DNA of 39,998 nucleotides, taken from NCBI GenBank assembly GCA_938015255.1, contig CALLQC010000129.1, positions 1 through 39,998 on the forward strand, written 5' to 3'. How positions within the stretch are numbered: the first letter of the stretch is position 1; each line of letters starts with the position of its first letter. The notes under the pieces are model-generated. The model was given only the letters and a program-made list of their open reading frames with translations. It had not been told where the DNA came from and searched no databases. The position numbers and the translations under genes were made by a program. This DNA is from an uncultured Erythrobacter sp. GTDB taxonomy: Bacteria; Pseudomonadota; Alphaproteobacteria; Sphingomonadales; Sphingomonadaceae. This document shows positions 1 through 9,174 of this stretch, piece after piece.

Positions 1-1
1 C

Positions 2-823
2 TATTGGCCCGACCTGTCGAAGGGCGGATTGGCGCGGCATATTTTCGAAGATTCCTTCGTCATGCACAACGCGTCGCTTGTCAGACGGAGTGTTTACGAC
101 GCGGTCGGGCCATTCGACGAGAAGATGCTTCGTTCGCTCGATTACGACATGTTCGTTCGCCTTGCGCTGCACACGACCGCTGCTTCGACAGAGGAAATCC
201 TGTTTGATCAGCGTAAACACGACGGGGCGAGAGGCCCTGCAAGCGTTCTCCACGCAGCCTCAAAGTCTGACAATGTCTGGAAGGAATACGATCGCCGGAT
301 TTTCGAACGACTTCGAACAGAAGCGCCGCTGACCTACTTCGAAGGCATGTTTGAAGCGTCGCATGCAGGTTTGGTAAGGCGAGCGGCGCTTTTGCAGCGG
401 GGTACGATCATGGCGCGGCACGACCTTTGGGCATACGCGCTTGAAGATTGGCAGGCGGCTGCTGAAGCATGCCCATTACCACTACAGAACCTGGAACGAG
501 ATATCTGCAGGCGCGCTGTGGCAGGAAAACATGGGTTCGCAGGTGCTCTGGAAGCGTCGGAGCTTGGCTCGCTCAAACGGCTTCGAGGCATGAGCGATAC
601 GGGGCAAGCAATCTGCGATGCGATGCTCGACGGCCTGATCTGGCGATTGCGTGATGTGGATACCGAAGCGCGATCCGGCGCACGCCAGTTGATCGCCAAG
701 CTTGAGGGCCCCCTGGGCATGGCCAAAGTCGTATCCAGGCGACTGAAATCGAAATTCACTGGCAATGAAGAAACGCTGCTGCGTGAACTGCGCGCACCGC
801 CGTCAATCAATCAGCTTGATTAG
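2..823 (+). CDS. Glycosyltransferase family 2, C-terminal part (cut by window edge)
   Basis: This is the C-terminal part of a GT-A fold glycosyltransferase (GT2). The reading frame is open from base 2, so the true start and the nucleotide-sugar binding half lie outside the window. The visible start resembles the back half of GT2 enzymes: a hydrophobic MHNASLVRR strand, then a YDAVGPFDEKM segment and an LDYDMFVRLA segment, the usual acceptor-side acidic motif. About 190 further residues form a helical tail of unknown role. It presumably adds a sugar to a lipid-linked glycan in the cytoplasm. The stop overlaps by four bases, tail to tail, with the GMC oxidoreductase gene on the other strand. 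Donor and acceptor sugars cannot be read from the sequence. Confidence 0.75.
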   Translation, partial: YWPDLSKGGLARHIFEDSFVMHNASLVRRSVYDAVGPFDEKMLRSLDYDMFVRLALHTTAASTEEILFDQRKHDGARGPASVLHAASKSDNVWKEYDRRIFERLRTEAPLTYFEGMFEASHAGLVRRAALLQRGTIMARHDLWAYALEDWQAAAEACPLPLQNLERDICRRAVAGKHGFAGALEASELGSLKRLRGMSDTGQAICDAMLDGLIWRLRDVDTEARSGARQLIAKLEGPLGMAKVVSRRLKSKFTGNEETLLRELRAPPSINQLD

Positions 824-2289
824 CGGTTCAAATGATCGGCAAGCCGCAGAGCGAGCGCGACGATCGTCATAGTGGGGTTGGCATGACCGCCGGTGGGAAA
901 GACCGATCCGCCGACCACCCATAGATTGCTGGTCCCATGAACTTTCAGATCCGCGTCTACGACACCGTCAGCAGGATTGGCGCTCATGCGGGTGCCACCA
1001 AGTTGGTGATTGCTTTCGCGCCTGAATGCGTGATCGATCGATGATTCGCCGATTCCACCTGATCGCTTGAGCGACCCTGTACCTGATCTGCCCAGCAATT
1101 CAGCGAAAGCCTCCATCGTGCGATAGGCTGTTCGGCAATCGGTTTCGTCAATGGTCCAGTGGACATTTGCCCGCGGCATTCCAAGCGGGTCCAGCTCATC
1201 CGCCAACCCGATATAGCTCGATTGTGAAACAACCTGCTCGCTATCTATTTCAACCGAGGCAGAAACTCGCTTCAGGATCGGCGTCTCGCCCAGCGACTTG
1301 GCCGCAAAGCGCGGCCAGAAGTCTGCCCACTTCGAGCTGTCCTCCCTGTTGTACCGAAGGATTAGGGAAGCATTTCCGAGGCGTTCTTTGCGCGCCTGTT
1401 CTGGTGTAATCGCGAGGCCGGTTTCAAGAATATTGATACCCGTTTGCCGCTGGATGCCGATGCCCAGTTGCAGCTGCCTCAACCCATCAACGTCAGCCAC
1501 AATCTCACCAGCGTCCACGCGCAGATGCTGCGAAAACCCTTTTCCAAGCCAGGATGCCACCTCACTTAATAGCGCGGGATTGTTGCGATGCGTGAGCAGC
1601 AGCAAACGGCTTGATTCAATACATCCGGCGGCAACGACAAACCGTTTCGCTTTGAGCATGATTGGCCTGCCGGACGAGTCGACAATACGAAGAGCTTCGA
1701 CCTTATGCTCACCAGCAATTATGTCTGTGCAGTGCGCATTATGAAGGAGCATGCGGTTGCCGCTGTCAAACTGGCCGGCAAACTCATCGCCGAACCGCAT
1801 TGAGCCATAAGGATTGTCAGCATATCGCCAGTATGACGGCTGAAAGAATGGGCTTGCCCCGGTCAGGCCTTGCAAGGCGCGCGCCCGCTCTGGTGCCAAT
1901 GCCGCCGCGTCTGGCAGCTTCAACAGATTAGCTGCTGCGCCAAACCATGGTTCCATCGCGGAATATGCCAGCGGCCAGCTGGTGCGGCTCATCCACGGTC
2001 GATCTTCGAAATCCAGTGCATCCATGGGAATGCATCGCCCTGTCCAACGCAGCGACGCGCCGCCAATACCGCGTACCCTCAATGAATCCAGCTGGCAGGG
2101 TTCGCCTGAGATGACCGAGCGGAAGCGGTGGTGGTTCTGAATATCAAGGCCGTGCCCGCCGCTTTCCACCACCACGCAGTCGGTTTTCAGCCGTGAAGCG
2201 AGGGATAGGCCGGCAGGCCCTGAACCAATTATCGCGACATCAGTTTCGAGCTTTGTCCCATTCCATTGGTGCGCGGGAGCGATGGTCAT
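820..2289 (-). CDS. GMC-family FAD-dependent oxidoreductase
   Basis: The 489-residue protein has an N-terminal dinucleotide-binding motif (VAIIGSGPAGLSLASRL, residues 18-34) with the GxGxxG signature of FAD enzymes. It ends in a typical GMC C-terminal domain (GGTRMSANPADGVVDADLKV, then VVGGSVFPTGGHANPTMTI) that contains the conserved His-Ala-Asn-Pro stretch near the flavin. GMC enzymes oxidise alcohols or sugars. In a polysaccharide locus it could oxidise a sugar or lipid-linked intermediate, but the substrate is not visible. No signal peptide is seen, so it is probably cytoplasmic. Its ATG overlaps the stop of the upstream glycosyltransferase (ATGA), so the two are probably co-translated. 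Confidence 0.85.
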   Translation of the reverse strand: MTIAPAHQWNGTKLETDVAIIGSGPAGLSLASRLKTDCVVVESGGHGLDIQNHHRFRSVISGEPCQLDSLRVRGIGGASLRWTGRCIPMDALDFEDRPWMSRTSWPLAYSAMEPWFGAAANLLKLPDAAALAPERARALQGLTGASPFFQPSYWRYADNPYGSMRFGDEFAGQFDSGNRMLLHNAHCTDIIAGEHKVEALRIVDSSGRPIMLKAKRFVVAAGCIESSRLLLLTHRNNPALLSEVASWLGKGFSQHLRVDAGEIVADVDGLRQLQLGIGIQRQTGINILETGLAITPEQARKERLGNASLILRYNREDSSKWADFWPRFAAKSLGETPILKRVSASVEIDSEQVVSQSSYIGLADELDPLGMPRANVHWTIDETDCRTAYRTMEAFAELLGRSGTGSLKRSGGIGESSIDHAFRRESNHQLGGTRMSANPADGVVDADLKVHGTSNLWVVGGSVFPTGGHANPTMTIVALALRLADHLNR

Positions 2290-3290
2290 CCCATCAACCG
2301 GTCGAATGCTTCTGGTGAAATGAGTCTGCGAGCGCCCGGTTTAGGTGCGGGTGGCTTGTTGACCCGGTCTAGCAATATATCGCGCAAAGTGGTCGGTCTG
2401 CTTGCCATTGCAAAGAGGGCCGACATCAGCCCGTCATGTCGGCGCTTCTCCAGCACTTCGCGATGCGCAATCTTTTCCGAAACGAGCCTGGCGTGGATCC
2501 TCAAGGCTTCATTGGCTTCTTTTGAAAGACCGTTTTTTGCGGCAAGATCGCGCGAGGCCCGTAACAGCGCCCTTAGATGGGTCACCGAATGGTCGGCGCT
2601 CAGAGAGTTGTCCCGTTCCAATGCGGCGTAACCGCACGCCTCGATCAGAGTAAAACGTGCGCCTTTCGCAAGCATTTGCGCATAGAGGATGAAGTCTTCA
2701 CCGAGCCGGCAGGTCTCATCGAAGCGCAGGCCATGCCGATCAAGAAAATCCCGGCGAATGACTGGCTTCAGAAACCCGAGCTCGGTCCTTCGTTCACCAC
2801 GTTGACCGATGTTCCCATTAACGAACGTTTTGAAGCTGATTGTACAGCTGCGTGAAGATGGATCGCTCTCCCCGGCGATCTCCTGCATGAAACCGCGATC
2901 TCTCGTGAAGCGAATATTGTCCGCGCACAGGTCCCAAGTGTCGCTGCTGGGAAGGTTTCGGAAGCGTCCCGGGATGAACGCATCGTCGGCATCAAGTACG
3001 GCAAGGAAGGGCGCGGTTGAAGCATCAATGCCGCGGTTTCGCGCTGCCGAAGGGCCTTGGTTGAAGGACTGTTCAATTAACTTGAACCGCGGGTTGTCAC
3101 GGCCTGCTTCACGAGCGATTTCGACGGTCTTGTCGCTTGAGCAATCGTCGATAACGATCACTTCCGCCGTTTCTGCCTGTGCCAGCGCGCTTTTTATCGC
3201 AGTGGCGATCGTCCTTTCGGAGTTGAATGCCGCAATCAGCACCGCGACTGCGCGCGATGCTTCGTCCCGCAGTGTTTCGTGTCCACTCAT
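2286..3290 (-). CDS. Glycosyltransferase family 2
   Basis: The protein has about 334 residues if translation begins at the ATG at 3290. An upstream in-frame start at 3359 would add 23 residues without family character. The N-terminus shows the GT2 pattern: a hydrophobic strand (VAVLIAAFNSERTIATAI), an acidic nucleotide-binding motif (VIDDCSSD), a GPSAARNRGI stretch and the metal-binding VLDADD motif. This indicates an inverting GT-A transferase using an NDP-sugar. It is the first gene of a two-gene minus-strand operon with the GMC oxidoreductase. The divergent glycosyltransferase at 3400 is separated by 109 bases, which must hold both promoters. Confidence 0.85.
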   Translation of the reverse strand: MSGHETLRDEASRAVAVLIAAFNSERTIATAIKSALAQAETAEVIVIDDCSSDKTVEIAREAGRDNPRFKLIEQSFNQGPSAARNRGIDASTAPFLAVLDADDAFIPGRFRNLPSSDTWDLCADNIRFTRDRGFMQEIAGESDPSSRSCTISFKTFVNGNIGQRGERRTELGFLKPVIRRDFLDRHGLRFDETCRLGEDFILYAQMLAKGARFTLIEACGYAALERDNSLSADHSVTHLRALLRASRDLAAKNGLSKEANEALRIHARLVSEKIAHREVLEKRRHDGLMSALFAMASRPTTLRDILLDRVNKPPAPKPGARRLISPEAFDRLMG

Positions 3291-3399
3291 AGCGGACGAT
3301 CCCGTTCCAAGTTCAAAGCCCCCTTTGCCTCTCGACTGGTGTCTTGCCGCGCTGCACAATTCCTGACATTAGCGCAACTGTTTCGTATGGGAAGCGGCT

Positions 3400-4509
3400 T
3401 TGCAACTCGGATATCTTGTCCACAATCTCAATGACGCTGCGGTCGAACGCCGATGCAGGATGTTCGAAGCGGGAGGGGTTGAAGTTCGCCCGGCCGGCTT
3501 CTGCCGCGATCTCGAGGTCGCAACTCCGCTTGCAACGCGCGGCGCCTTGTCGCTGGGACAGTCGCATGATGCCGCGCTGGCGCAGCGCGCATTCGCAACG
3601 TTCAAGCACACAGCAGTGCCGGGCCTTTTGAAGGCACACTTTGCAAACTGTGATGTTTTGGTGGCACGGAACCTCGAACAGCTTGCTATTGTAGCTCGCA
3701 TCGCTGGCGGCCGTCCAATTGTTTACGAATGCCTCGACATTCACCGCGCCCTGCTTGGCAGCAGCCCGCCAGCCAAAATGGTTCAGGCCGTGGAGGCTTA
3801 CCTGCTGCCTAAATGCGATCTTCTGATCACGTCGTCTCCGGCCTTTCTCAGAAACCACTTCGATCACCGCCCTCTCAAGGCGGAGGCGATCTTGATAGAG
3901 AACAAGCTGCTGCTGGACCCGATCGAAGCAAATCTGCCTGTGGCTGACGGCCGGCCATCAGACCGGCCTGTAACCATCGGGTGGTTCGGCATGCTGCGTT
4001 GCAAACGTACTTTGAGCTTTCTGACCGATCTCGCCCGAAAAAGCGAAGGCAGGATTGAAGTGCTGATCGCGGGCAAGCCTTCTCCAGCGGAGCTGCCTCA
4101 CCTTGAATCTGCGGTTGCCGCTGAGTCTGGTATGACGTTCACCGGCCCTTACGCGTATTCCGATCTTGCCGAGCTTTACGGGCAGTGTGATTTTGCATGG
4201 TCGATTGATTGGTTTGAGGAAGGGCTAAACAGCAAGTGGCTGCTTCCCAATCGCCTTTATGAAGCGCTGGCTTTCGGTTCCATTCCGATTGCCTTGGCCG
4301 ATGTGGAGGTTGGCAATTGGCTTCGCCAGCATGATGCGGGGCTTGTAGTTGAAAGCGCCGATTCGGCAGCGCAGGCCTTGCTCGCGATGACAGATGAAAG
4401 GCTTCGGGAGATGCGCTCGAACGTGACTGCCGTGGATGCAACCGCGACAATCTGCCGGCAAAGCGAGTGCGATGCGCTTGCCGGGAAGTTGCGAGGTTTG
4501 CTGAACTGA
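3400..4509 (+). CDS. Glycosyltransferase, GT-B / group 1 type
   Basis: The 369-residue protein has the layout of a GT-B (GT4-like) transferase. It starts LGYLVHNLNDAAVERRCRMF, a beta-strand plus helix rich in hydrophobic residues. A central IGWFGMLRCKRTLSFL segment marks the start of the second Rossmann-like domain. The sequence WLLPNRLYEALAFGSIPIA resembles the conserved donor-binding E(x7)E region. No ATG precedes the conserved N-terminus in frame: the frame is closed by TAG at 3370, so TTG at 3400 is the likely start. It opens the run of overlapping genes 3400-6511, since its TGA shares one base with the next ATG. Probably cytosolic or peripheral on the inner membrane. Confidence 0.75.
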   Translation: MQLGYLVHNLNDAAVERRCRMFEAGGVEVRPAGFCRDLEVATPLATRGALSLGQSHDAALAQRAFATFKHTAVPGLLKAHFANCDVLVARNLEQLAIVARIAGGRPIVYECLDIHRALLGSSPPAKMVQAVEAYLLPKCDLLITSSPAFLRNHFDHRPLKAEAILIENKLLLDPIEANLPVADGRPSDRPVTIGWFGMLRCKRTLSFLTDLARKSEGRIEVLIAGKPSPAELPHLESAVAAESGMTFTGPYAYSDLAELYGQCDFAWSIDWFEEGLNSKWLLPNRLYEALAFGSIPIALADVEVGNWLRQHDAGLVVESADSAAQALLAMTDERLREMRSNVTAVDATATICRQSECDALAGKLRGLLN

Positions 4510-5513
4510 TGACGGTGCTGGCGGTAATCCCCTGCCTGAACGAGGCCGGCCATCTCGACGCGTTGCTGACGCAAATGCTGGCGGACCAGACATTCGATCA
4601 GGTCGTTGTAGCGGACGGCGGCAGCAGTGATGGAAGCCTCGAAATCGCGAAATTGCATGCGGAGCGCGACCCCCGGCTGGTGCTGATCAGCAATCCTGAC
4701 AAAATCCAGAGCGCCGGAGTAAACCTTGCGGTCCGAAAGTTTGGCGAGGGCAAGGAATGGTTGGTCCGCATAGATGCCCATTGCCTCTATCCGGACAATT
4801 ACGGTGGATTGCTTCTCACCGCCGCTCAGGAGCATGGTGCGGATGCAGTGGTGGTGCCTATGGTGACTGAAGGTGCCGGGGGATGGCAAAAAGCAATCGC
4901 CGCTGCGCAAAACAGTGTGCTGGGCACGGGCGGTTCGCCTCATCGGCATATGAGCTCGGGGCAATGGGTTGATCATGGTCATCATGCCCTGATGCGGATT
5001 TCGGCGTTTCGTGAGATCGGCGGATACTGCGAAGAAATGCCCTGCAACGAGGATGCAGAACTTGATGTCCGGCAGACAAAGCGGGGATTGAAGATCTGGC
5101 TAGAGCCAAAGGCTGCGTTGACATACTTTCCGCGCAGGAATTTGGCAGATTTGGCAAAGCAATACTGGCGCTATGGCACCGGCCGTGCACGGACAGTTGC
5201 ACGTCACTCGATTGCGATGAAGCCGCGGCAGTTGGCCCCAGTAGCCATATTTCTGGCGATATGTCTTTTGCCGGCCGCGGTTATTCATCCGATTTTTGCT
5301 GTGCCGGCGATGATCTGGGCGCTCGCATGCTTGATTGTGGGTGTCGCAGTGGGCCTGAAATCCGGCGCAGGCATGACCCTGCTCTGCGGCGTCCCGGCAA
5401 TGATCATGCATGCAAGCTGGGGCGGCGGTTTCTTGTCCCAGTGGCTTTTCAAAAGGGGCAGTGACAAACCGCGATATGGCCTAGCCAGTTCCACTTTCGG
5501 GGAGGCACCATGA
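4509..5513 (+). CDS. Glycosyltransferase family 2, succinoglycan ExoA-like
   Basis: The protein has 334 residues from the ATG at 4509, which overlaps the preceding stop (TGATG). The N-terminal GT2 domain shows VLAVIPCLNEAGHL, VVADGGSSDGS and LVRIDAHCLYPDNY. The RIDAH form of the metal motif is characteristic of the ExoA branch (beta-1,3-glucosyltransferases of succinoglycan synthesis). The C-terminal third carries two or three membrane helices (about residues 240-310, rich in Ala, Leu, Val and Ile), so the enzyme is anchored in the inner membrane facing the cytosol. It sits in an overlapping operon with two other glycosyltransferases. The exact linkage it makes is not deducible. Confidence 0.85.
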   Translation: MTVLAVIPCLNEAGHLDALLTQMLADQTFDQVVVADGGSSDGSLEIAKLHAERDPRLVLISNPDKIQSAGVNLAVRKFGEGKEWLVRIDAHCLYPDNYGGLLLTAAQEHGADAVVVPMVTEGAGGWQKAIAAAQNSVLGTGGSPHRHMSSGQWVDHGHHALMRISAFREIGGYCEEMPCNEDAELDVRQTKRGLKIWLEPKAALTYFPRRNLADLAKQYWRYGTGRARTVARHSIAMKPRQLAPVAIFLAICLLPAAVIHPIFAVPAMIWALACLIVGVAVGLKSGAGMTLLCGVPAMIMHASWGGGFLSQWLFKRGSDKPRYGLASSTFGEAP

Positions 5514-6511
5514 CCAACGGAGCCCCGCCGCCAGCCGTGTCTGTGGTCATGTCGGTATATAATGGCGAAGAGCATCTGGAAAAGGCCATCCAGAGCATCC
5601 TCGATCAGACGTTCACCGATTTCGAATTTATCATCATCAACGATGGTTCGACTGACGGGACCAAGCAGCTGGTTGAGCGAATGGCTGACAGCGACGACCG
5701 AATCGTTCTTGTCGATCAGAAAAATACCGGGCTGACGCAGGCACTTTGCAATGGTGTAAATACAGCGCGCGCGCCACTTATCGCGCGGATGGACGCCGAT
5801 GACATTTCGACACCGGATCGTTTTGCACGGCAGGTTGAAGTCATGCGATCCCGGCCCGACTGTGTTGCTGCCACCTGTTTCATCGAACATTTCTTCGACG
5901 ATGGAACAGTCAGAGGCGTAGCCAATCATATCGGGCCAGAGCCGCTTATCCCGCTGTATAATGTGTTTTCGAACCGGATTGGTGGGCACGGGCAAGTGAT
6001 GTTCCGCAAATCCGCATACGATGCAGCTGGTGGTTATGATCCAGCATTTCGCTATTCGCAGGACTACGATTTGTGGGCGCGATTGTTGGAGCACGGCAGT
6101 TTCGCCCTAATCGAGGACGTTCTGTATCGCTGGCGCGTGGGACATGGCAGTGTGACTGATAAAAACAAATCGGCGCAGCTTGATTGTGCGCTCGAAATCT
6201 CGATGCGTGAATATCAGAAGCTTGCCGGCTTGCCGATCGCAAAGGCTACCGCTCAAGCGTTCATCGATTTCTGGTGGGCACGCAAGCCCGAAGGAACGCC
6301 GATGCGTGATACCCTGCGCGCGACCAAGGCGATGGACCGCGCTATCACGGCATTCTTTGAAAAGCAGCCCGAGCTGCGTGAGATGGAATCAGGTGTGAGA
6401 CGCACGATCAGTTCCACTTGGCGCTGGCGCATCCCGCTTGCGGGTAAACTCAACCTTGCTCGGCGAGCGCTCTTGCTGGGCCATGCCATATATTGGCGCC
6501 TGTCCGCGTAA
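5510..6511 (+). CDS. Glycosyltransferase family 2, paralogue of the gene at 9175
   Basis: The 333-residue GT2 enzyme has VSVVMSVYNGEEHLEKAI at the N-terminus, IINDGSTDG for the nucleotide and IARMDADDIS as the metal-binding motif. An IGGHGQVMFRKSAYDAAGG segment follows, then YSQDYDLWARLLEHG in the acceptor part. It resembles the product of the gene at 9175 along its whole length, including an identical NGAPP near the N-terminus, so the two arose by duplication. The ATG overlaps the stop of the ExoA-like gene (ATGA). About 180 non-coding bases follow before the next gene. It likely adds one sugar of the repeat unit. Confidence 0.88.
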   Translation: MTNGAPPPAVSVVMSVYNGEEHLEKAIQSILDQTFTDFEFIIINDGSTDGTKQLVERMADSDDRIVLVDQKNTGLTQALCNGVNTARAPLIARMDADDISTPDRFARQVEVMRSRPDCVAATCFIEHFFDDGTVRGVANHIGPEPLIPLYNVFSNRIGGHGQVMFRKSAYDAAGGYDPAFRYSQDYDLWARLLEHGSFALIEDVLYRWRVGHGSVTDKNKSAQLDCALEISMREYQKLAGLPIAKATAQAFIDFWWARKPEGTPMRDTLRATKAMDRAITAFFEKQPELREMESGVRRTISSTWRWRIPLAGKLNLARRALLLGHAIYWRLSA

Positions 6512-6531
6512 AATCCTCGTCGAATGTAAGT

Positions 6532-6566
6532 CCGAAACGTTTGTCAGCAGCTGTGTCTCGTTTCGG
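6532..6566. other. Inverted repeat in intergenic region
   Basis: CCGAAACG (6532-6539) and CGTTTCGG (6559-6566) are perfect inverted copies separated by 19 bases. They lie just after the glycosyltransferase stop at 6511 and before the sulfotransferase-like gene. No T-run follows, so a simple intrinsic terminator is not supported. It may be a weak transcript-end hairpin, an operator or chance. The rest of 6512-6693 shows nothing I can identify. Confidence 0.25.
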
Positions 6567-6693
6567 CGCTGAATTTGACTGAGCACTTGTCAATCCCGCG
6601 CTTCCTCGGCATTTGTGCAGGTGCGAACAGATGGTGTTCGCGCAATGCGCCGCCTTGAGCCAGTCATGGTGACGGGCGATTGGGGATACTGAC

Positions 6694-7596
6694 TTGTCGG
6701 ACGGAACAATTCGCCTCCACCTTGGAGCGCACAAAACGGCCACGACCTACATTCAGGAAACGCTTCTCCTAAACCGGGCAGAGAGCGCTGCCGCTGGCCT
6801 GGCCTATTGGCCACTGCATCAGATCCGCCCGTTGTTCCGCAACATTGTGAGGGATCGAATGGCGCAGGATAAGAGCCGTCTGCGCCAGCTCGCTAAGATT
6901 ACCGGCAAAGCGAACCAGAATGATCGCGCCCGATTTAATGCGCTGTTCGTGCCAGGAATGGATGTGACGCTTTCCGAGGAAAATGTCCTGAGCGATATCG
7001 AAGATTGCTATAGAGGCGGGCTTTATCCGCGTGCCAATTATGGGCTGTCTCTGCTCGGCGATCTGCCGGGAGATAGACCGCTCGAAATCATGCTTAGCGT
7101 TCGCTCTTATGCGCCATTCCTTTCATCGATTTACGCCCAATCCTTGCGCCATGGGGGATATGCACCGTGGGAAAAGGTCGCCCGGTTAAACCAGACATGC
7201 GAGGGGCAATGGAGCATTCTGGTTGACAAGATCCGCGCTGCCGCCCCGAATGCCAATATCCTCATTTGGCAATATGAGAACTTTTCGAAAGTCGAAGGTG
7301 ACGTGCTGAGCCGCCTGTCCGGCCTGCCAGCGGAACAAATTCAGAAGCCAGTGCAAGGCGATGTCCTGCCGAGCGCATCGGGCCGCGCTATCAGCGAAAT
7401 GATGGCGGCGGCACCGGATCTTGATCGAACGGAACGGGTGTTCAAGATGCTTGCCTTGACCGCGCAATATCCGCGGGATCGCTATCCAGAAAGGTTCGCG
7501 CCGTGGACACGGGCCGAGGAAACGCGACTGGATGCGGCCTATCAACAGGATATCGCTGAGCTTCGCGGCAGATCAGATGTCACCTTCCTTGACTGA
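6694..7596 (+). CDS. Sulfotransferase-like protein
   Basis: The 300-residue protein begins IRLHLGAHKTATTYIQETL. This matches the 5'-phosphosulfate-binding loop of PAPS-dependent sulfotransferases (usually GxxKTGTT), here with Ala replacing Gly in KTATT. A second element, IMLSVRSYAPFLSSIYAQSL (residues about 130-150), resembles the 3'-phosphate-binding strand and helix. It would transfer sulfate from PAPS to a sugar or other hydroxyl in the cytoplasm. The start is TTG at 6694: no in-frame ATG lies nearby, and the P-loop starts 8 residues in. It sits between two paralogous glycosyltransferases with the flippase gene, so it probably decorates the polysaccharide. The family is broad, so substrate and activity are uncertain. 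Confidence 0.65.
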   Translation: MSDGTIRLHLGAHKTATTYIQETLLLNRAESAAAGLAYWPLHQIRPLFRNIVRDRMAQDKSRLRQLAKITGKANQNDRARFNALFVPGMDVTLSEENVLSDIEDCYRGGLYPRANYGLSLLGDLPGDRPLEIMLSVRSYAPFLSSIYAQSLRHGGYAPWEKVARLNQTCEGQWSILVDKIRAAAPNANILIWQYENFSKVEGDVLSRLSGLPAEQIQKPVQGDVLPSASGRAISEMMAAAPDLDRTERVFKMLALTAQYPRDRYPERFAPWTRAEETRLDAAYQQDIAELRGRSDVTFLD

Positions 7597-7620
7597 TCCT
7601 GGCTCAGTTCCCGATCGCCG

Positions 7621-9171
7621 GTGCGGCGGAGCATTCGGCTTGTGAAGGGTACTCGCTCTTTGTTGCTGCGCGGCGCCACCTGGGTTGCCGCCGGAGGATT
7701 GATCGTCAATCTGTTCGGGATTGTCAGTACGATTTTCCTCGCGCGCCTACTGGTGCCCGCCGATTTCGGTTTGGTGGCAATCGCCACAGCCTTTGCCGGA
7801 ATTGTCGGTGTGCTGTCAGAGTTTTCTCTCGCCAAGGCGCTGGTCCAGCGCACCGAGGTTGAAGAAGAGCACTATCACACGGCCTGGACGATGAATGTTA
7901 TTCGCGGGCTGGTGATCGGCAGTCTGCTTGCGTTGCTGGGTCTGCCTGTTGCGAGCTTTTATGGCGATGACAGGATCGCTGGCATCCTCGTGGTCCTGGG
8001 GATTTCGGTCTTCGTAGGTTCGCTCGCCAATCCAAAAATGGCTGTATTCGATCGCAAGCTCAGCTTCAGCCAGGCTTTCTACCTACGCGTTTCGGGGAAG
8101 ATCGCCGCATTCGTTGTGACGATCGCAATTGCGTGGATTTATCAGAGCTATTGGGCGCTGGTTCTTGGAGCTGTCGCTTCAGAAGTTGCGGTTGTTATCG
8201 GATCGTACATCGCACACCCCTTCAGGCCCAAACTTGTTCTGTCAAAGTACCGCGATCTTTTGTCATTTTCGGTTTGGTTGACGGCTGGTCAATGGGTTCA
8301 GGCATTGAACTGGAGGGCGCAGCCGCTCGTTTACGGCTATGTTCTGCCTCAGGGGCTCCTTGGTCAGTACAGTCTTAGCAACAAGGTCGTCAGCAAAACC
8401 CTCGAACAGGCGACATCGCCGCTCAAGGCTGTCCTGTTCCCGGCATTTTCGCGACTCAAGGACGAACCCGAGCGCCTGCGCGGAGGATATCTGAGGTCGC
8501 TGGGTGTGCTTTGCATGCTCGCGTTCCCGGTTGCAGCGGGCTTCGCAGTGCTGGCCGAAGAGTTCGTTCTTTTGGCTTTGGGCGAAAAGTGGTTGCCCGC
8601 TGTCCCGCTTATGCAAATCCTGGTCATTCTACGGATCGTGCAACTTAGCCAGAATATCAATGCCGTGGCCATGGCAACCGGCAACACCAAAAAGCTGTTT
8701 GACCGCGATGTTCGTGCTTTGCTGATCCGCTGGCCGCTCATTATTGCAGGCCTGTATCTGGGGCGCGGCGATGATTATTCGATGTTGATAGGGGCGATGA
8801 TCGGCGGCCTGATGTCAGCAGCGATCAACGGGCTGCTCAATATGCGGATGATTGCGAGAATCACTCCTATCACCGTTAGGGATCATGCCTCGATCCTTTG
8901 GAAACCGACTCTTGCGGCGACCCTTATGGCAGCGAGCGTTCTTTTAGCAAATGCCGCGCTCCCGGGCGCAGGCAATTTTGGCGAGATTGCTATTCAGGTC
9001 GCGGCGCTCGTAGCGTTGGGCGGCTTGGTCTATCCGATTGTGCTGTATTCGCTCTGGATATTACGGGGCAAGCAGCAGGGCATTGAAACAGAATGCGCCG
9101 CAATCATCCAGTCAGCTATCCAGAAAGTTTTTTCAAAAGGCCGCGCTCTTCGCGGACAGGAAGGGAGCTAG
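7621..9171 (+). CDS. Wzx-type polysaccharide flippase
   Basis: The 516-residue polytopic membrane protein shows about 12-14 hydrophobic segments spread over its length. The N-terminus (LLLRGATWVAAGGLIVNLFG, then ARLLVPADFGLVAIATAF) is typical of MOP-superfamily lipopolysaccharide/exopolysaccharide translocases. Such proteins flip undecaprenyl-pyrophosphate-linked repeat units from the cytoplasmic to the periplasmic leaflet. The first possible start is GTG at 7621; another in-frame GTG at 7642 is possible. Only three bases separate its stop from the downstream glycosyltransferase. A second, truncated flippase lies at the right edge of the window, so two glycan pathways may be present. Confidence 0.88.
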   Translation: MRRSIRLVKGTRSLLLRGATWVAAGGLIVNLFGIVSTIFLARLLVPADFGLVAIATAFAGIVGVLSEFSLAKALVQRTEVEEEHYHTAWTMNVIRGLVIGSLLALLGLPVASFYGDDRIAGILVVLGISVFVGSLANPKMAVFDRKLSFSQAFYLRVSGKIAAFVVTIAIAWIYQSYWALVLGAVASEVAVVIGSYIAHPFRPKLVLSKYRDLLSFSVWLTAGQWVQALNWRAQPLVYGYVLPQGLLGQYSLSNKVVSKTLEQATSPLKAVLFPAFSRLKDEPERLRGGYLRSLGVLCMLAFPVAAGFAVLAEEFVLLALGEKWLPAVPLMQILVILRIVQLSQNINAVAMATGNTKKLFDRDVRALLIRWPLIIAGLYLGRGDDYSMLIGAMIGGLMSAAINGLLNMRMIARITPITVRDHASILWKPTLAATLMAASVLLANAALPGAGNFGEIAIQVAALVALGGLVYPIVLYSLWILRGKQQGIETECAAIIQSAIQKVFSKGRALRGQEGS

Positions 9172-9174
9172 TAT

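Noticed and set aside
5285..6094. 269-codon minus-strand open frame
   Set aside because: It is antisense to two well-supported glycosyltransferase genes and shows no recognisable motif.
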